A stretch of 64,000 bases of DNA, taken from JAWXUU01 sp044426085. Its GTDB lineage: Bacteria; Bacillota; Clostridia; Christensenellales; CAMQZB01. Positions 42,079 through 51,874 of this stretch are shown piece after piece (position 1 is the first letter of the stretch; each line of letters starts with the position of its first letter). The stretch spans positions 1 to 64,000 of the forward strand of contig JAWXUU010000001.1 in assembly GCA_044426085.1 (NCBI GenBank), in the 5' to 3' direction. The translations under genes were made by a program, and so were the position numbers. The notes under the pieces are model-generated. The model was given only the letters and a program-made list of their open reading frames with translations. It did no database searches and was not told where the DNA came from.

Positions 42079-43545
42079 ATGTACACACCTACTGAACCCA
42101 AACAACCAGGAAATAATGTAAAATATCTTGACTCAGCTTTTGCTGAATTTTACCAAAAGATACGGAATGCATCAGTAACTACAGTATATAATCTAACTAG
42201 AATTGAAAAAGCATACCAGATCGCCAAGCAATACCACGGCAACTCTTTGCGCAAATCAGGCGAACTATATCTTTATCATCCACTTGAAGTTGCAACTATT
42301 GTTTTCAAAGGCGGATATGATACAGATACTATCATTGCAAGCTTGCTACACGATGCACTCGAGGATACAAAGTATACTGAGCAGCAAATGCGAGATGACT
42401 TTGGCGATATTGTCCTCAACTATGTTAAAGCTGTCACTGAAGTAAAAGCTACAATTGATAAACCACTGACTAAAACTGATATTCAACAAGCAACAGATAA
42501 ACACTTGTATGAAATGGGCGATGAGTATCGATTTGCTTTCTTTATTAAATTTGCCGATCGCGTACATAATCTTTTTACAATTAAAGGATTTCCAAGTGAT
42601 AAAATCGCAGAAAAAGTTCGTCACACAAAAGATGTTTTGTTGCCTGCTTGCAAATATTATCATTGTCAAGAAATGTACGACACACTATCTGATGCTTGCC
42701 TATACGCTCTTAATCCAGATGTATACGAATCATTGCACCACCAAATTGAGAAGCATTTCAGAATCTCTGAATCTGATAACGCCAAAACAATCCGAGCCAT
42801 CAAACAATCCGCTTTGGCCCATGAAATCGATATTACATTTACCGCACCAACAAAACCAAGGAGCTATAAAGTAGCCGCGGAACTACGCCAGGTAAACCCC
42901 AAAATTAAACTTACGGAGCCATCTCTATTCTCGTATTATAAATATTCACCAAAAAGCAATGCGTTTATAATTTTTGATGAAAAATTGGATGCTTCACAAT
43001 TACTATCTGAGTTCTTCAGAATCATTTCCAAGTTTATGTATCATGAAGCCGAAGATTCAACACACCTTAATCTTTGTGATACAAAGCCAATACTAGATAC
43101 TAACAACAATCTATGTATCGTTGATTTAGTAAATCAATACGGGAACGTTATGACATTCACACTGATTTCTAGAGATAACTATGCTACATATAGGAACGGA
43201 ATCGGAATCAACTATGATAGACCACTATACGACCCTGAAGATGTATTGAACATTGGTAAATCAACAGAAGTACTAACAAGAAATGGCGAAAAAATTTCTC
43301 TAGCCGGCGAAAAACCAACCGCCTTAGACTTCGCATTTCTTATATCAACAGATCTCGCAGTCCATGCTGCTGGCGTCAAAATCAACAATAATATCGCCGA
43401 TTTAAAAACAATACTCAAAGAAGGTCAACGCATCGAGATTCTAACCTCAACCGAATACACTCATTCAATCGATTGGTTCCTAGACATGAACACCCGATGC
43501 GCAAAAAAACGATTCATTGAATTTCTAAAAAGAACTTCATCATAA
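42079..43545 (+). CDS. SpoT-like (p)ppGpp hydrolase lacking a synthetase motif
   Basis: 488 residues. The N-terminal HD domain has the full hydrolase pattern: LYLYHPLEVA, LLHDALEDT, and FADRVHNLFT. About residues 400-470 resemble the TGS domain (ISLAGEKPTALDFAFLISTDLAVHAAGVKINN and EGQRIEILTS). Rel/SpoT proteins are usually about 730 residues with a synthetase domain in the middle; here that region (about 210-390) is divergent and shows no recognisable synthetase motif, and the ACT/RRM end is absent. Expected reaction: hydrolysis of (p)ppGpp to GDP/GTP. The TGS-like part suggests ribosome or regulator contact. It is co-transcribed with the XRE regulator. Confidence 0.8.
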   Translation: MYTPTEPKQPGNNVKYLDSAFAEFYQKIRNASVTTVYNLTRIEKAYQIAKQYHGNSLRKSGELYLYHPLEVATIVFKGGYDTDTIIASLLHDALEDTKYTEQQMRDDFGDIVLNYVKAVTEVKATIDKPLTKTDIQQATDKHLYEMGDEYRFAFFIKFADRVHNLFTIKGFPSDKIAEKVRHTKDVLLPACKYYHCQEMYDTLSDACLYALNPDVYESLHHQIEKHFRISESDNAKTIRAIKQSALAHEIDITFTAPTKPRSYKVAAELRQVNPKIKLTEPSLFSYYKYSPKSNAFIIFDEKLDASQLLSEFFRIISKFMYHEAEDSTHLNLCDTKPILDTNNNLCIVDLVNQYGNVMTFTLISRDNYATYRNGIGINYDRPLYDPEDVLNIGKSTEVLTRNGEKISLAGEKPTALDFAFLISTDLAVHAAGVKINNNIADLKTILKEGQRIEILTSTEYTHSIDWFLDMNTRCAKKRFIEFLKRTSS

Positions 43546-43570
43546 AACTCCTTAAATACTCATTTATACT

Positions 43571-43614
43571 TAAATGCACTCCAAGAGTTTTAACCGACTT
43601 TTGGAGTGCATTTA
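43571..43614 (+). terminator. Terminator of the XRE/SpoT-like operon
   Basis: Perfect 14-bp arms 43571-43584 and 43601-43614 (TAAATGCACTCCAA), 25 bases after the SpoT-like stop, followed by AT-rich sequence. Likely an intrinsic terminator or transcript-end structure. Confidence 0.7.
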
Positions 43615-43935
43615 AATATTGCGTGGAATATATAGAAAGCTCTGCATAAATCATATATAATGTGCTAGCTTTTTTATTTGTTTAAATATAGCACTTTGTG
43701 TATAAGCTTAAATAAAGTGAAATTTTCTAACTTTGATATATATAATTTACAAAACACAAGAAAAAATAACCCGCTTAAGACGCAAATTAAGTGGGAGTTT
43801 AACCTCTCACTCAATTTTATACAAGTTATTATTGCTTTTATAGCTATGTCCACATCTCCAACATTGATTATAGAACCTTATTTTAGAGGAACATTTACAC
43901 ACAACTTAACCAATATATTTAATCAATGTCGAGCT
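43615..43935. other. Noncoding gap between converging operons
   Basis: AT-rich sequence with no convincing gene; the stretch lies between the SpoT-like terminator and the end of the defence island. No repeats or RNA structures beyond the preceding hairpin were noticed. Confidence 0.4.
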
Positions 43936-44889
43936 TTACTTATAAATCACTTCATGCTTATTGCAACAAATATCCACTTTTGCATTTTGAGAAGTGCTGA
44001 CGATTTTTGCAACACCGATTTTACTGACTAATCCATGGAAATATTCAGTTGATTGTATACTTTTAAACAATTCCATTCTATTATTATAAGCATTTGTGCT
44101 ATTAATATATTTTTCAGGATCTTTATTGATTTCATCAGCATACTGTGGTGATTTTATTATTTCATTGTTCAGCTTATCATTAAAATCTTTGAATTCTTTT
44201 TCTAAGGTTTGAATTGATTTAGTCTGGTATTTTTTAATTAAAATAGCCTCACTCAGCTTATCCAAATCCCGAATTTCGCTATCTGCTATATTGCTTTGCG
44301 TAACTCTTGTTGCATCGAAACAAATAACTTCAAATACATCTGAACCTTGTCTTGTGTTAATATCTTCATGTTTTACCAATTTGATAGAATCATCCTTGTA
44401 ATAAATATTCAGGATATATAAAGCTCCCAATGCTGCAATAAGGTTTTGAACATTCCCTTTCTCCAAGGAATTTTGCCTGTCATGTTTCAATGATTGATAG
44501 GCTTGTTTCCATTTACTTCCTGAATTGCCTTGCTTATTTGCTTTTTTAAGCGGAGTCAAAATTCGGCTATCTTCTTTTTCAAAATAAAAATTCGCTGCAG
44601 CAATAATTATCTTTTTCTTGCTTAGATGCCATTTGTTTTCCAAATAATCAATGCAATCAGTATCAAAATATAGATTTATTTCTTTTCCTTTGTCATTGAA
44701 TTTTGCAACTCCTCCATTCATGCTATAAAGAGCTTTAGAGATTGCTTCAATTTCGATTGCACACCTGACAATAAGGTCCGCAATCTTCATTGAATACACA
44801 TTGAGTTGTTTATCCGAAAAATGAATGTTATCCGCTAACTTCAAAACTTCTTTTTCTAAATTTTTATATACAGACCAAAATAAATTCAT
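43936..44889 (-). CDS. Hypothetical protein at the end of the type III RM operon
   Basis: 317 residues, largely helical, with charged C-terminal helices (LEKEFKDFNDKLNNEIIKSPQYADEI). No catalytic or DNA-binding motif is recognised. It lies 33 bases after res in the same direction and is probably part of the defence operon; proteins of this size and composition often follow type III RM genes but I cannot name the family. Confidence 0.6.
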   Translation of the reverse strand: MNLFWSVYKNLEKEVLKLADNIHFSDKQLNVYSMKIADLIVRCAIEIEAISKALYSMNGGVAKFNDKGKEINLYFDTDCIDYLENKWHLSKKKIIIAAANFYFEKEDSRILTPLKKANKQGNSGSKWKQAYQSLKHDRQNSLEKGNVQNLIAALGALYILNIYYKDDSIKLVKHEDINTRQGSDVFEVICFDATRVTQSNIADSEIRDLDKLSEAILIKKYQTKSIQTLEKEFKDFNDKLNNEIIKSPQYADEINKDPEKYINSTNAYNNRMELFKSIQSTEYFHGLVSKIGVAKIVSTSQNAKVDICCNKHEVIYK

Positions 44890-44922
44890 CTATTTCCCCT
44901 CCTCGCAATTTTCCAAACACCA

Positions 44923-47900
44923 CTACATCTTCACCTTAAATTCATTCCAAGATTTTGCGAGGCGGAGTTCTGAATTGTTGTTTAGCGCTTCAAAGTGAGC
45001 TTTTCCGCAATGGATTCTTGCGTTTTCTTTTCCTCTTAAGTCATCCGAATCTGTTGAGCCTTTTGTTTCCAAGACAAAGTAAAGTTTTTCACCTTCATCT
45101 TTATTCATATAAACTGCCCAATCGGGATTGTATGAACCAATTGGAGTTTTAATTTTGAATCTTGCTGGGATTTTGAAAAACATTTTGACTTCAGGATCAC
45201 TATCAAGTGCCACTGCAAAAGGTTTTTCCACTGTTGAGCTATCATATACCACATAATCATACACGCTATTTTTCACTTCAACTGCATTTCTTTCAAGGTT
45301 AGCAAGTATTTCGGTGCTGTCGAAAATCTCTTGCACGTAATATTCTTCCCCATCGAGTTTTATGTAGCTGATACCATCTATTGCTAGATTGTGCCTAGTC
45401 TTTCTGATTATTTTTTGAACGTTCTCAAGATATGATTGTGGATTGATTAAAAACTCTTTCAATCTTCCACTTTCAACAAGAATGCGCCTTACTGTTTCTC
45501 TTTTTATCAAAGACTCCTCGTTGATAATATTGATGATATGTGGCAACTTATCATATGAACTTTGAATTTCTTCCGTTCTGATTGCTCTCTCGTTGTGAGA
45601 GACACCCATATTTTCAATATTTATATCAGCAGTTTGATTTATCAATTTAGCTTTTGTGATAGCGGGCATTTCTTTAATCTCTTTAATGCACAGCTCAACG
45701 AGCTTCTCACTGTCGATTGCTACCCTATATGTTGTTTTTTGTTTAATTCTGCTCCATAAGTCTTGGAACTCTTCCGAAATAAGGACTTGCTTTTTGAGCT
45801 TTACAACAACTTCGTTTTGAGCATTGCGCACCATTGGTTTTGTGTTCGCACTCACGGCAAGGTTTTCAATCTTTTTTCTTACCATTTCAAATTTCTTTGG
45901 CAAATCTAGTGTGCCGTTGGCTAAATCATATTTCATTGTGTCTTTGACCTTGCCATTTGCTGAAATATAGTTTTTTTCTTTTAAATGCTGAAAAATTTCT
46001 TTTGATTCTTCTTCGGTGATTGTTGTTTCTTGAGTTGTGATTTCAACATATTGCGTGCCAATCATTTCTTCACTGCTGACTGATTGATTTTCACTGATAG
46101 CCTTTTGCAAACTTTCTTTTGCAATAAAAACTTCAACTGGCAACGATTTTGTTTCATCTTCCATGATTTCCACCGCTTTTGCAGTTGGCTTAAGGGCGCT
46201 ATCAATCACACCAGCGCTCATCAAATATTCAATCGCAGCAGTCGCCTTGGCTTCATCAACTACTTTTTGTGTTTGAACTGGAGCATGATATACAATTCCT
46301 GTGAAAATATGGCTTTCCAATACGCCAAATTTAACACCTGTTTCCTTTTCGATTTCTCTTTGCAATGTGCTAGAAAATTCAGCAAAACTTTCGTTTGCCA
46401 TAACGTGCAATACGTTAATATTTTTATCTTCGATTCTTTCGCCATCTTGATTTACACACAACCTCAAGCCACGTCCAATCTTTTGCCTGCACGTGAACTC
46501 TGTTTTTTGTTCAATCAATGTGCAAACTTGGAATACGTTTGGATTATCCCACCCTTCTTTCAAGGCAGAATGCGACCAAATGAAACGCAACGGACAATCA
46601 AAAGACAAAAGCCATTCTTTATCGCGCATGATTGTGTTATACGTGCTTTCATCAGCGACTGTATCACCTTTTGTGTTTTTCAACTTACCTGATTTATCTT
46701 GTGAAAAATATCCGTTATGCGCTTTTTCAATATCAGGATTAAATTTCTCTCTTATTGTATCATATTTTGGGCGAGCCAACACGAGCGGGTAAAGCCTTTC
46801 AAACATTTCAGCATAAATGCCCTTTTCACCATCAACTGTGCGATATTTCTTAACTTCATCAATAAAGAATAGCGAAAGCACTTTGATACCTTTATCATGA
46901 TACATAAGTTCTTTATCAAGATGAGCTTCGATAGTTCGTTTGATTTGAGCTTCTTTCAAAAGATTTTCATCATATTCACCAATAGACTTTTCAAGCATTA
47001 CAACTTCTGTGTTTTGAAATTCAACACTTTCCATTTTAGGCGTGCAATCTATGCCAACCACTTGATAGCCCTCGTATATATCTCTTTCGCCCGACAAGAT
47101 GAACAAGTCATCACCCTGCTTCACTGTTTTTATCTTGCGTGAAACTATGCCTTCTGCATTTTTGATATCAAGTTCTATTTTAGCTTTAAATCCACCACTT
47201 GAACTTACAGATAGCAATTTCACATACGGCTTATTAAAGTCATTTTCTATTCTGTTTGAAGAAACGACAATTTGCTTAACAAGCCCAATTCTATACGCAT
47301 CCACTGGTGTTAGCCTATAAAGCAAGTTTAGTTTATCTTTATGCGTTGCTGAATATCTCAACGTGAACAAAGCATTCAATCTTGCCATTGCTTCCTTTGC
47401 CTTATCTGTTCCATCCACACTTTGTGGCTCATCGATAATAACAACTGGTCTTGAATCAGCAATATATCTCATTGGCGCTTCGCCACCAACTTTTTCGCTC
47501 TCATCTCTGTTGATAATATTATCATCTTTATTGAAAGAATCTATATTGATTATCATAACTTGAATTGTGTTACCACTTGCAAAACTTCTCAAAGAAGAAA
47601 GTTTTGACGAATGATATACAAAAAATGATATTGGAACATTGTTATATTCATTTGCAAAATATTCTGCTGTAACATTCAATGATTTAACAGCACCTTCCCT
47701 TATCGCAACAGATGGCACAACTATAACAAACTTAGTGAATCCATATTTTTTGTTCAGTTCATATATCGTTTTGATATAAACAAAGGTCTTACCTGTTCCT
47801 GTTTCCATTTCCACGCAGAAATTATTCCCTTCAAGGTCATGAGTTAAAGGAAGTCCGTTTGCCCTTTGCACGTCGTTCATGTTTTGCAAAATTTGCTCAT

Positions 47901-48078
47901 CACTAATACAAATTTGATTTCCAATGCCTAGTTCCCCATGAAACATTCCCATTTGCACGTCGCTACCAACAGAAAAGACTGTATCATTCTTTTCTTGCCC
48001 TAGAAACAAATTGCAAACTGAATCCACCGCTTGATTTTGGAAGTCTTGATTTTTAAATTTAAGTTTCACTTTCTCCAC
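44923..48078 (-). CDS. res: Type III restriction endonuclease subunit Res
   Basis: 1051 residues. Superfamily 2 helicase with Walker A METGTGKTFVYIKTIYE, motif II VIIDEPQSVDG, RYSATH, and the late helicase motif EQKTEFTCRQKIGRGLRL. The C-terminal endonuclease carries the PD-(D/E)xK pattern NPDWAVY ... YFVLETKGS. Res translocates or diffuses on DNA with ATP and cuts when two unmodified sites meet, needing Mod for recognition. It overlaps the DinD-like gene end by 20 bases. Confidence 0.93.
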   Translation of the reverse strand: MEKVKLKFKNQDFQNQAVDSVCNLFLGQEKNDTVFSVGSDVQMGMFHGELGIGNQICISDEQILQNMNDVQRANGLPLTHDLEGNNFCVEMETGTGKTFVYIKTIYELNKKYGFTKFVIVVPSVAIREGAVKSLNVTAEYFANEYNNVPISFFVYHSSKLSSLRSFASGNTIQVMIINIDSFNKDDNIINRDESEKVGGEAPMRYIADSRPVVIIDEPQSVDGTDKAKEAMARLNALFTLRYSATHKDKLNLLYRLTPVDAYRIGLVKQIVVSSNRIENDFNKPYVKLLSVSSSGGFKAKIELDIKNAEGIVSRKIKTVKQGDDLFILSGERDIYEGYQVVGIDCTPKMESVEFQNTEVVMLEKSIGEYDENLLKEAQIKRTIEAHLDKELMYHDKGIKVLSLFFIDEVKKYRTVDGEKGIYAEMFERLYPLVLARPKYDTIREKFNPDIEKAHNGYFSQDKSGKLKNTKGDTVADESTYNTIMRDKEWLLSFDCPLRFIWSHSALKEGWDNPNVFQVCTLIEQKTEFTCRQKIGRGLRLCVNQDGERIEDKNINVLHVMANESFAEFSSTLQREIEKETGVKFGVLESHIFTGIVYHAPVQTQKVVDEAKATAAIEYLMSAGVIDSALKPTAKAVEIMEDETKSLPVEVFIAKESLQKAISENQSVSSEEMIGTQYVEITTQETTITEEESKEIFQHLKEKNYISANGKVKDTMKYDLANGTLDLPKKFEMVRKKIENLAVSANTKPMVRNAQNEVVVKLKKQVLISEEFQDLWSRIKQKTTYRVAIDSEKLVELCIKEIKEMPAITKAKLINQTADINIENMGVSHNERAIRTEEIQSSYDKLPHIINIINEESLIKRETVRRILVESGRLKEFLINPQSYLENVQKIIRKTRHNLAIDGISYIKLDGEEYYVQEIFDSTEILANLERNAVEVKNSVYDYVVYDSSTVEKPFAVALDSDPEVKMFFKIPARFKIKTPIGSYNPDWAVYMNKDEGEKLYFVLETKGSTDSDDLRGKENARIHCGKAHFEALNNNSELRLAKSWNEFKVKM

Positions 48079-48901
48079 TTCCTTTTAATTCTTTAAGGTT
48101 TTTAGCATTCTTGCTTGTGACAACTTTTTTGCCAGTTGATTGTTCAAGTTGCTCTCTTGCCACCTTTGCAACATTTCCGCCCTGTCTTGCAACATTGCGA
48201 TTTTCTGCAAATGTTTCGGGATTAACCTCTTTTGAAATATCAGTTGTTGCAACTTCTGCAAGCATATTCAAAACAAGTTCTGTGTTAGTCATATTGTCAC
48301 GTAGGCTTTCTTTTTTCAAGCCCTTATATTGCTTATATTCGCTTGTTGTTTTGCCACTCCAAGCCTTTGTTATCTCGTTTGTGAGTATGGCAAATTCCTC
48401 GCCTTTTTTAACTCCACGGCTTTCCCATTCATCAGTGAGTTCTTTTCTGACTTCTATGCTTTTCAATCTTTGGTTTATCCATTTTTCTGAATAGCCTTTT
48501 CTGAGATATGTTTCAAGCGCTCTGTCGATTGCAAGTTCAGGATCAGCGATTTCATCTAGTCTGTCACTTCCCACCTTAGCAAGCCACATTTTGAAAGGTT
48601 CTGCCTTTTTTGATGGAATGGATTGAATAAGGCGAAGTATTCCTTTTGTATTGGCAGATAAAACTTTCCTCTTTTTTCCCGTACTTCCAACCATTTCTAC
48701 CTGGGGACAATTTGTCCCTAGGTAGATTGCAAGTTCTTCATCACGTTTTCGCATTTTCTTCAAATAATCTGTTGGATTAGCACTATCAGTTAGTGCCGCA
48801 ACAACGTCAACAACAGCAAAATACCATTCTTCTTTTTCACTATCCCAATGCGTTCTTATTTGAGTTTCTTCAAATAGCTTTATTGATTTATCTTTTTCCA
48901 T
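48059..48901 (-). CDS. DinD/Bro-N family protein
   Basis: 280 residues from ATG 48901 (GAAGGA upstream). The N-terminal Bro-N domain (DSEKEEWYFAVVDVVAALTDS, then YLKKMRKRDEE) and the following KMWLAKVGSDRLDEIADPELAIDRALETY match the DNA-damage-inducible DinD and phage antirepressor group. C-terminal residues 200-280 are helical. Such genes are often found inside type I and III RM loci; DinD in E. coli modulates RecA filaments. Here it sits between Mod and Res, 2 bases from the membrane-protein gene, and probably belongs to the defence operon. Confidence 0.8.
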   Translation of the reverse strand: MEKDKSIKLFEETQIRTHWDSEKEEWYFAVVDVVAALTDSANPTDYLKKMRKRDEELAIYLGTNCPQVEMVGSTGKKRKVLSANTKGILRLIQSIPSKKAEPFKMWLAKVGSDRLDEIADPELAIDRALETYLRKGYSEKWINQRLKSIEVRKELTDEWESRGVKKGEEFAILTNEITKAWSGKTTSEYKQYKGLKKESLRDNMTNTELVLNMLAEVATTDISKEVNPETFAENRNVARQGGNVAKVAREQLEQSTGKKVVTSKNAKNLKELKGSGESET

Positions 48902-48902
48902 T

Positions 48903-49448
48903 TTATTTTCCTTCTTTTGCTTTGTTCCATTCAATCTTAAGGTAAATACGCATTATTTCACTAAATTTTTCAATTTGTTCTTTATGTGTTTTTACATTTT
49001 CTATTTCAAACCTTCTCATATCAGTTAAATACTTAACTATCTGTTCATTTTTACCACTATTTGTTTTTTTATTAAAAATATCAATATTCTCACAATCTTC
49101 ATCTTCAGGACCAAAATACAACACTAGCATTTCCAATCTTTCCAAGGGCACACCATTAAACTTATTTTCAAAATAAAGTATCCCTTTCTGTTTATGCACT
49201 GGTTGCGATTTATCTAAAGTTACTTCAGATATAAAACTAGTATAGCTAGAAATAAACTCTGCAGACTGTTTCCTAACATTTTGTATCCATTCTATTCTCG
49301 CACTTGAAGTTTGCAGTTTTTTTGTACTCCATGTGGTAAAAAGTACTGAAAACAGTGAAATACTTACTGCTATAAATGCTAGAATTTCTGTCCAAGGAAT
49401 ATTTGATTCTTCAGCAGCTGATTCTGCTAGTATTGTAAATAAGCTCAT
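48903..49448 (-). CDS. Single-pass membrane protein in RM operon
   Basis: 181 residues with one N-terminal transmembrane segment (about 18-40; WTEILAFIAVSISLFSVLFTTW) and a cytoplasmic helical region rich in charged residues. No enzyme motif is visible. Proteins with a membrane helix plus a coiled helical region are common beside abortive-type defence genes. It lies between Mod and the DinD-like gene. Confidence 0.6.
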   Translation of the reverse strand: MSLFTILAESAAEESNIPWTEILAFIAVSISLFSVLFTTWSTKKLQTSSARIEWIQNVRKQSAEFISSYTSFISEVTLDKSQPVHKQKGILYFENKFNGVPLERLEMLVLYFGPEDEDCENIDIFNKKTNSGKNEQIVKYLTDMRRFEIENVKTHKEQIEKFSEIMRIYLKIEWNKAKEGK

Positions 49449-49458
49449 AATCTAACTC

Positions 49459-51372
49459 CTATATAAGTCTCAAATCTATTTTCTTTTCTTTCAAGATATA
49501 GTGTGCATTTGAAAGTGCTGAATCGTTAGCAAATCCATGTTCGGCGCAAACTATTTTCGCTGGTGCATAGCTTGCCATTTCTTCAATATCTTCTGCTGTG
49601 ATATTTTGTTCCAAGCAAATCAACAAAAGCAAGTCACCAACCACGTATACAATTTTTTCATTAACCTCAATATACGAAACATCCACATCAAGTGGCATTC
49701 CCAGTTTTAACATGATTTCTGAAACAACATCCATAGCGTTTCTATCTTCCTTAACACCATATACCATTTCATCAATTCTGCGGTGCAATTCTTCAACGTT
49801 TCCGTTAGCTATTGGTGTGCTATCCCATTGCTTTAGGTTTGATGTGTCAAGTTTGAAAACTTTGAACCCAACATCCAAGCCTTCTTTATCTGAATTTTCT
49901 TCCTTTATTTTAGCACCCGCTCTTCTTATGCGTTCTTTGCCTATTTCGCAAATATTCTCATATCCAGCTTTATATGCAGATTTTTTTTCATCTGTTTTTT
50001 CGGGTAATTGCACCATAATAAATTTACGATTACCACCATCCTCAGCATTAAGTTGCATCACAGAATGGGCAGTCGTTCCAGATCCCGAAAAGAAGTCCAA
50101 GATAGTACACTCCTCCGCATGTCCTAAATGCAAACCTAATAACTGTTTTATCATATCTAATGGCTTAGGATTTTCAAAAATCAAACTTCCAAACGTATTT
50201 TTAATCCATCTTGTATCCACTGAATTATCGAAATACCAAAAATTATCAGGTACTGATACATCATCATCATTTATATAATCCTTTAAGCCTGGTGGGGTTG
50301 TATCATCTCCGTACCAAATCAAATCTTCCGCCTGCAATCTTAGTAATTCTTCATAAGATTTACCCCATCCTCTATTCGGAATAACACATTCTTTGCCTGT
50401 ATTAGGATTAATAATAGTATAATTTCGTGGACCATTTTCTCTTGACAAATCTGCATCCTTAAATACACCATTATCATCAACTTTATTCCACCTACTTAAA
50501 TGAGAATACTTAGGCCTTGCATACATTTCTTTGATTTCTAAACTAATTTCAGCTAAACTCAAACCTTTATTTTTTAACTGAGTAAATTTTGCACTAACAT
50601 CCTTTACGCCCTTCTTTCTAATTCTCCAAACAACATCTTTCATTTCAACTTTATTCTTGGCATATATTAAAATATACTCAGTGCTAATGCTCATTAATTT
50701 ACTTTGATTCTTGGAAGAATTATTTTTATGCACAATTTTACCAATGAAATTTTCTTCACCAAAAACTTCATCGCATATTTTCTTTAAGTTAAACAACTCA
50801 TCATCATCTATACTGATGAAAATAACCCCATCATCAGTCAAAAGATTACTAGCCAATCGTAAACGTGGGTACATCATATTTAGCCAATTTGTGTGATATC
50901 TACCCATTGTTTCAGGGTTAGATTTTGTTGCTTGACCTGTCACTTCTTTATATTTAGCAATAGGGTCTGCAAAATCATCTTGATAAACAAAATCATTACC
51001 TGTGTTATATGGTGGGTCGATATAAATCATCTTGATTTTGCCATAATACGCAGTTTGAAGCAATTTCAAGACTTCAAGGTTATCACCTTCGATATAAAGG
51101 TTCTTAGTTTCATCAAAATCTACACTTTCATCCTTGCAAGGGCGCAATGTTCCCGTTGAGCGCTTTTGTGCTAGTTTCAAACTTTCATACTTGCCTTTCC
51201 ATTCAAATTTATATTTTTCAAAGCTATCATCAACAGCTTCGCCACACAAAGCAAGCAATTTTTCAGTATCCAATTTCCCATCGAAGAAACATTCTGGAAA
51301 TAATTCTTGTAACTTGTTTTTGTTTATTTGCTCTATATCAAGAGTTTGTCCATTCATTTTTAAATCTGCCAT
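49459..51372 (-). CDS. mod: Type III DNA methyltransferase subunit Mod
   Basis: 637 residues. Beta-class N6-adenine methyltransferase: motif IV DPPYNTG (in MIYIDPPYNTGNDF) precedes the SAM motif I FFSGSGTTAHSV. A variable central region (about 220-400) is where the recognition domain of Mod lies. The start segment YIEGDNLEVLKLLQ is typical. Mod recognises the DNA site and methylates one strand, and is required by Res. The adjacent unmatched genes suggest an expanded type III system. Confidence 0.93.
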   Translation of the reverse strand: MADLKMNGQTLDIEQINKNKLQELFPECFFDGKLDTEKLLALCGEAVDDSFEKYKFEWKGKYESLKLAQKRSTGTLRPCKDESVDFDETKNLYIEGDNLEVLKLLQTAYYGKIKMIYIDPPYNTGNDFVYQDDFADPIAKYKEVTGQATKSNPETMGRYHTNWLNMMYPRLRLASNLLTDDGVIFISIDDDELFNLKKICDEVFGEENFIGKIVHKNNSSKNQSKLMSISTEYILIYAKNKVEMKDVVWRIRKKGVKDVSAKFTQLKNKGLSLAEISLEIKEMYARPKYSHLSRWNKVDDNGVFKDADLSRENGPRNYTIINPNTGKECVIPNRGWGKSYEELLRLQAEDLIWYGDDTTPPGLKDYINDDDVSVPDNFWYFDNSVDTRWIKNTFGSLIFENPKPLDMIKQLLGLHLGHAEECTILDFFSGSGTTAHSVMQLNAEDGGNRKFIMVQLPEKTDEKKSAYKAGYENICEIGKERIRRAGAKIKEENSDKEGLDVGFKVFKLDTSNLKQWDSTPIANGNVEELHRRIDEMVYGVKEDRNAMDVVSEIMLKLGMPLDVDVSYIEVNEKIVYVVGDLLLLICLEQNITAEDIEEMASYAPAKIVCAEHGFANDSALSNAHYILKEKKIDLRLI

Positions 51373-51385
51373 TTTTCTCTCCTTA

Positions 51386-51874
51386 TTAACCTCTTTCCCA
51401 AAGAATGTTTTCTATTTCTTTTTTCCCTACAGTATAGGTCATGCTTATTTTATTGTATTTACTAGATTTTTGCGGTAGTATTAATCTAACTTTCACTTGC
51501 TTGCTAGACTTTGCATTAACATCTATTGTATATATATCATCATACTTAAATTGACCAGCATATTTTGTTCCTGTTTCCGCATCTTTACAACTTATTGTAT
51601 CATATTTGCTTTTCGTCAAATACAATTTGCACTCAATTTTTTCAATGATACATGCTACGTTTTTTTTGTTTATGATGCTTACTGTAAAATATCCATATGA
51701 ATTTTTATCAAACCCACCTTGTCCATCAAACACAATATCATCAACAACAAAATCCTTATTTGAAATTTTCACTTCAACCTTGCCACAAATTGCTTTACAT
51801 AGTAATATAACTAGTGGAATTAAACCTGTTATTGCTGCAACCAAACCTGTTATTGCGATAATTACATCAAACAT
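51386..51874 (-). CDS. Small membrane protein in RM operon
   Basis: 162 residues. The N-terminal 30 residues (IIAITGLVAAITGLIPLVILLCKAI) form one long transmembrane segment, followed by a beta-rich domain. No motif is recognised. It sits between the SNF2 gene, which ends one base upstream, and Mod, so it is translated with that operon. Function unknown; membrane effector is only a guess from context. Confidence 0.55.
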   Translation of the reverse strand: MFDVIIAITGLVAAITGLIPLVILLCKAICGKVEVKISNKDFVVDDIVFDGQGGFDKNSYGYFTVSIINKKNVACIIEKIECKLYLTKSKYDTISCKDAETGTKYAGQFKYDDIYTIDVNAKSSKQVKVRLILPQKSSKYNKISMTYTVGKKEIENILWERG

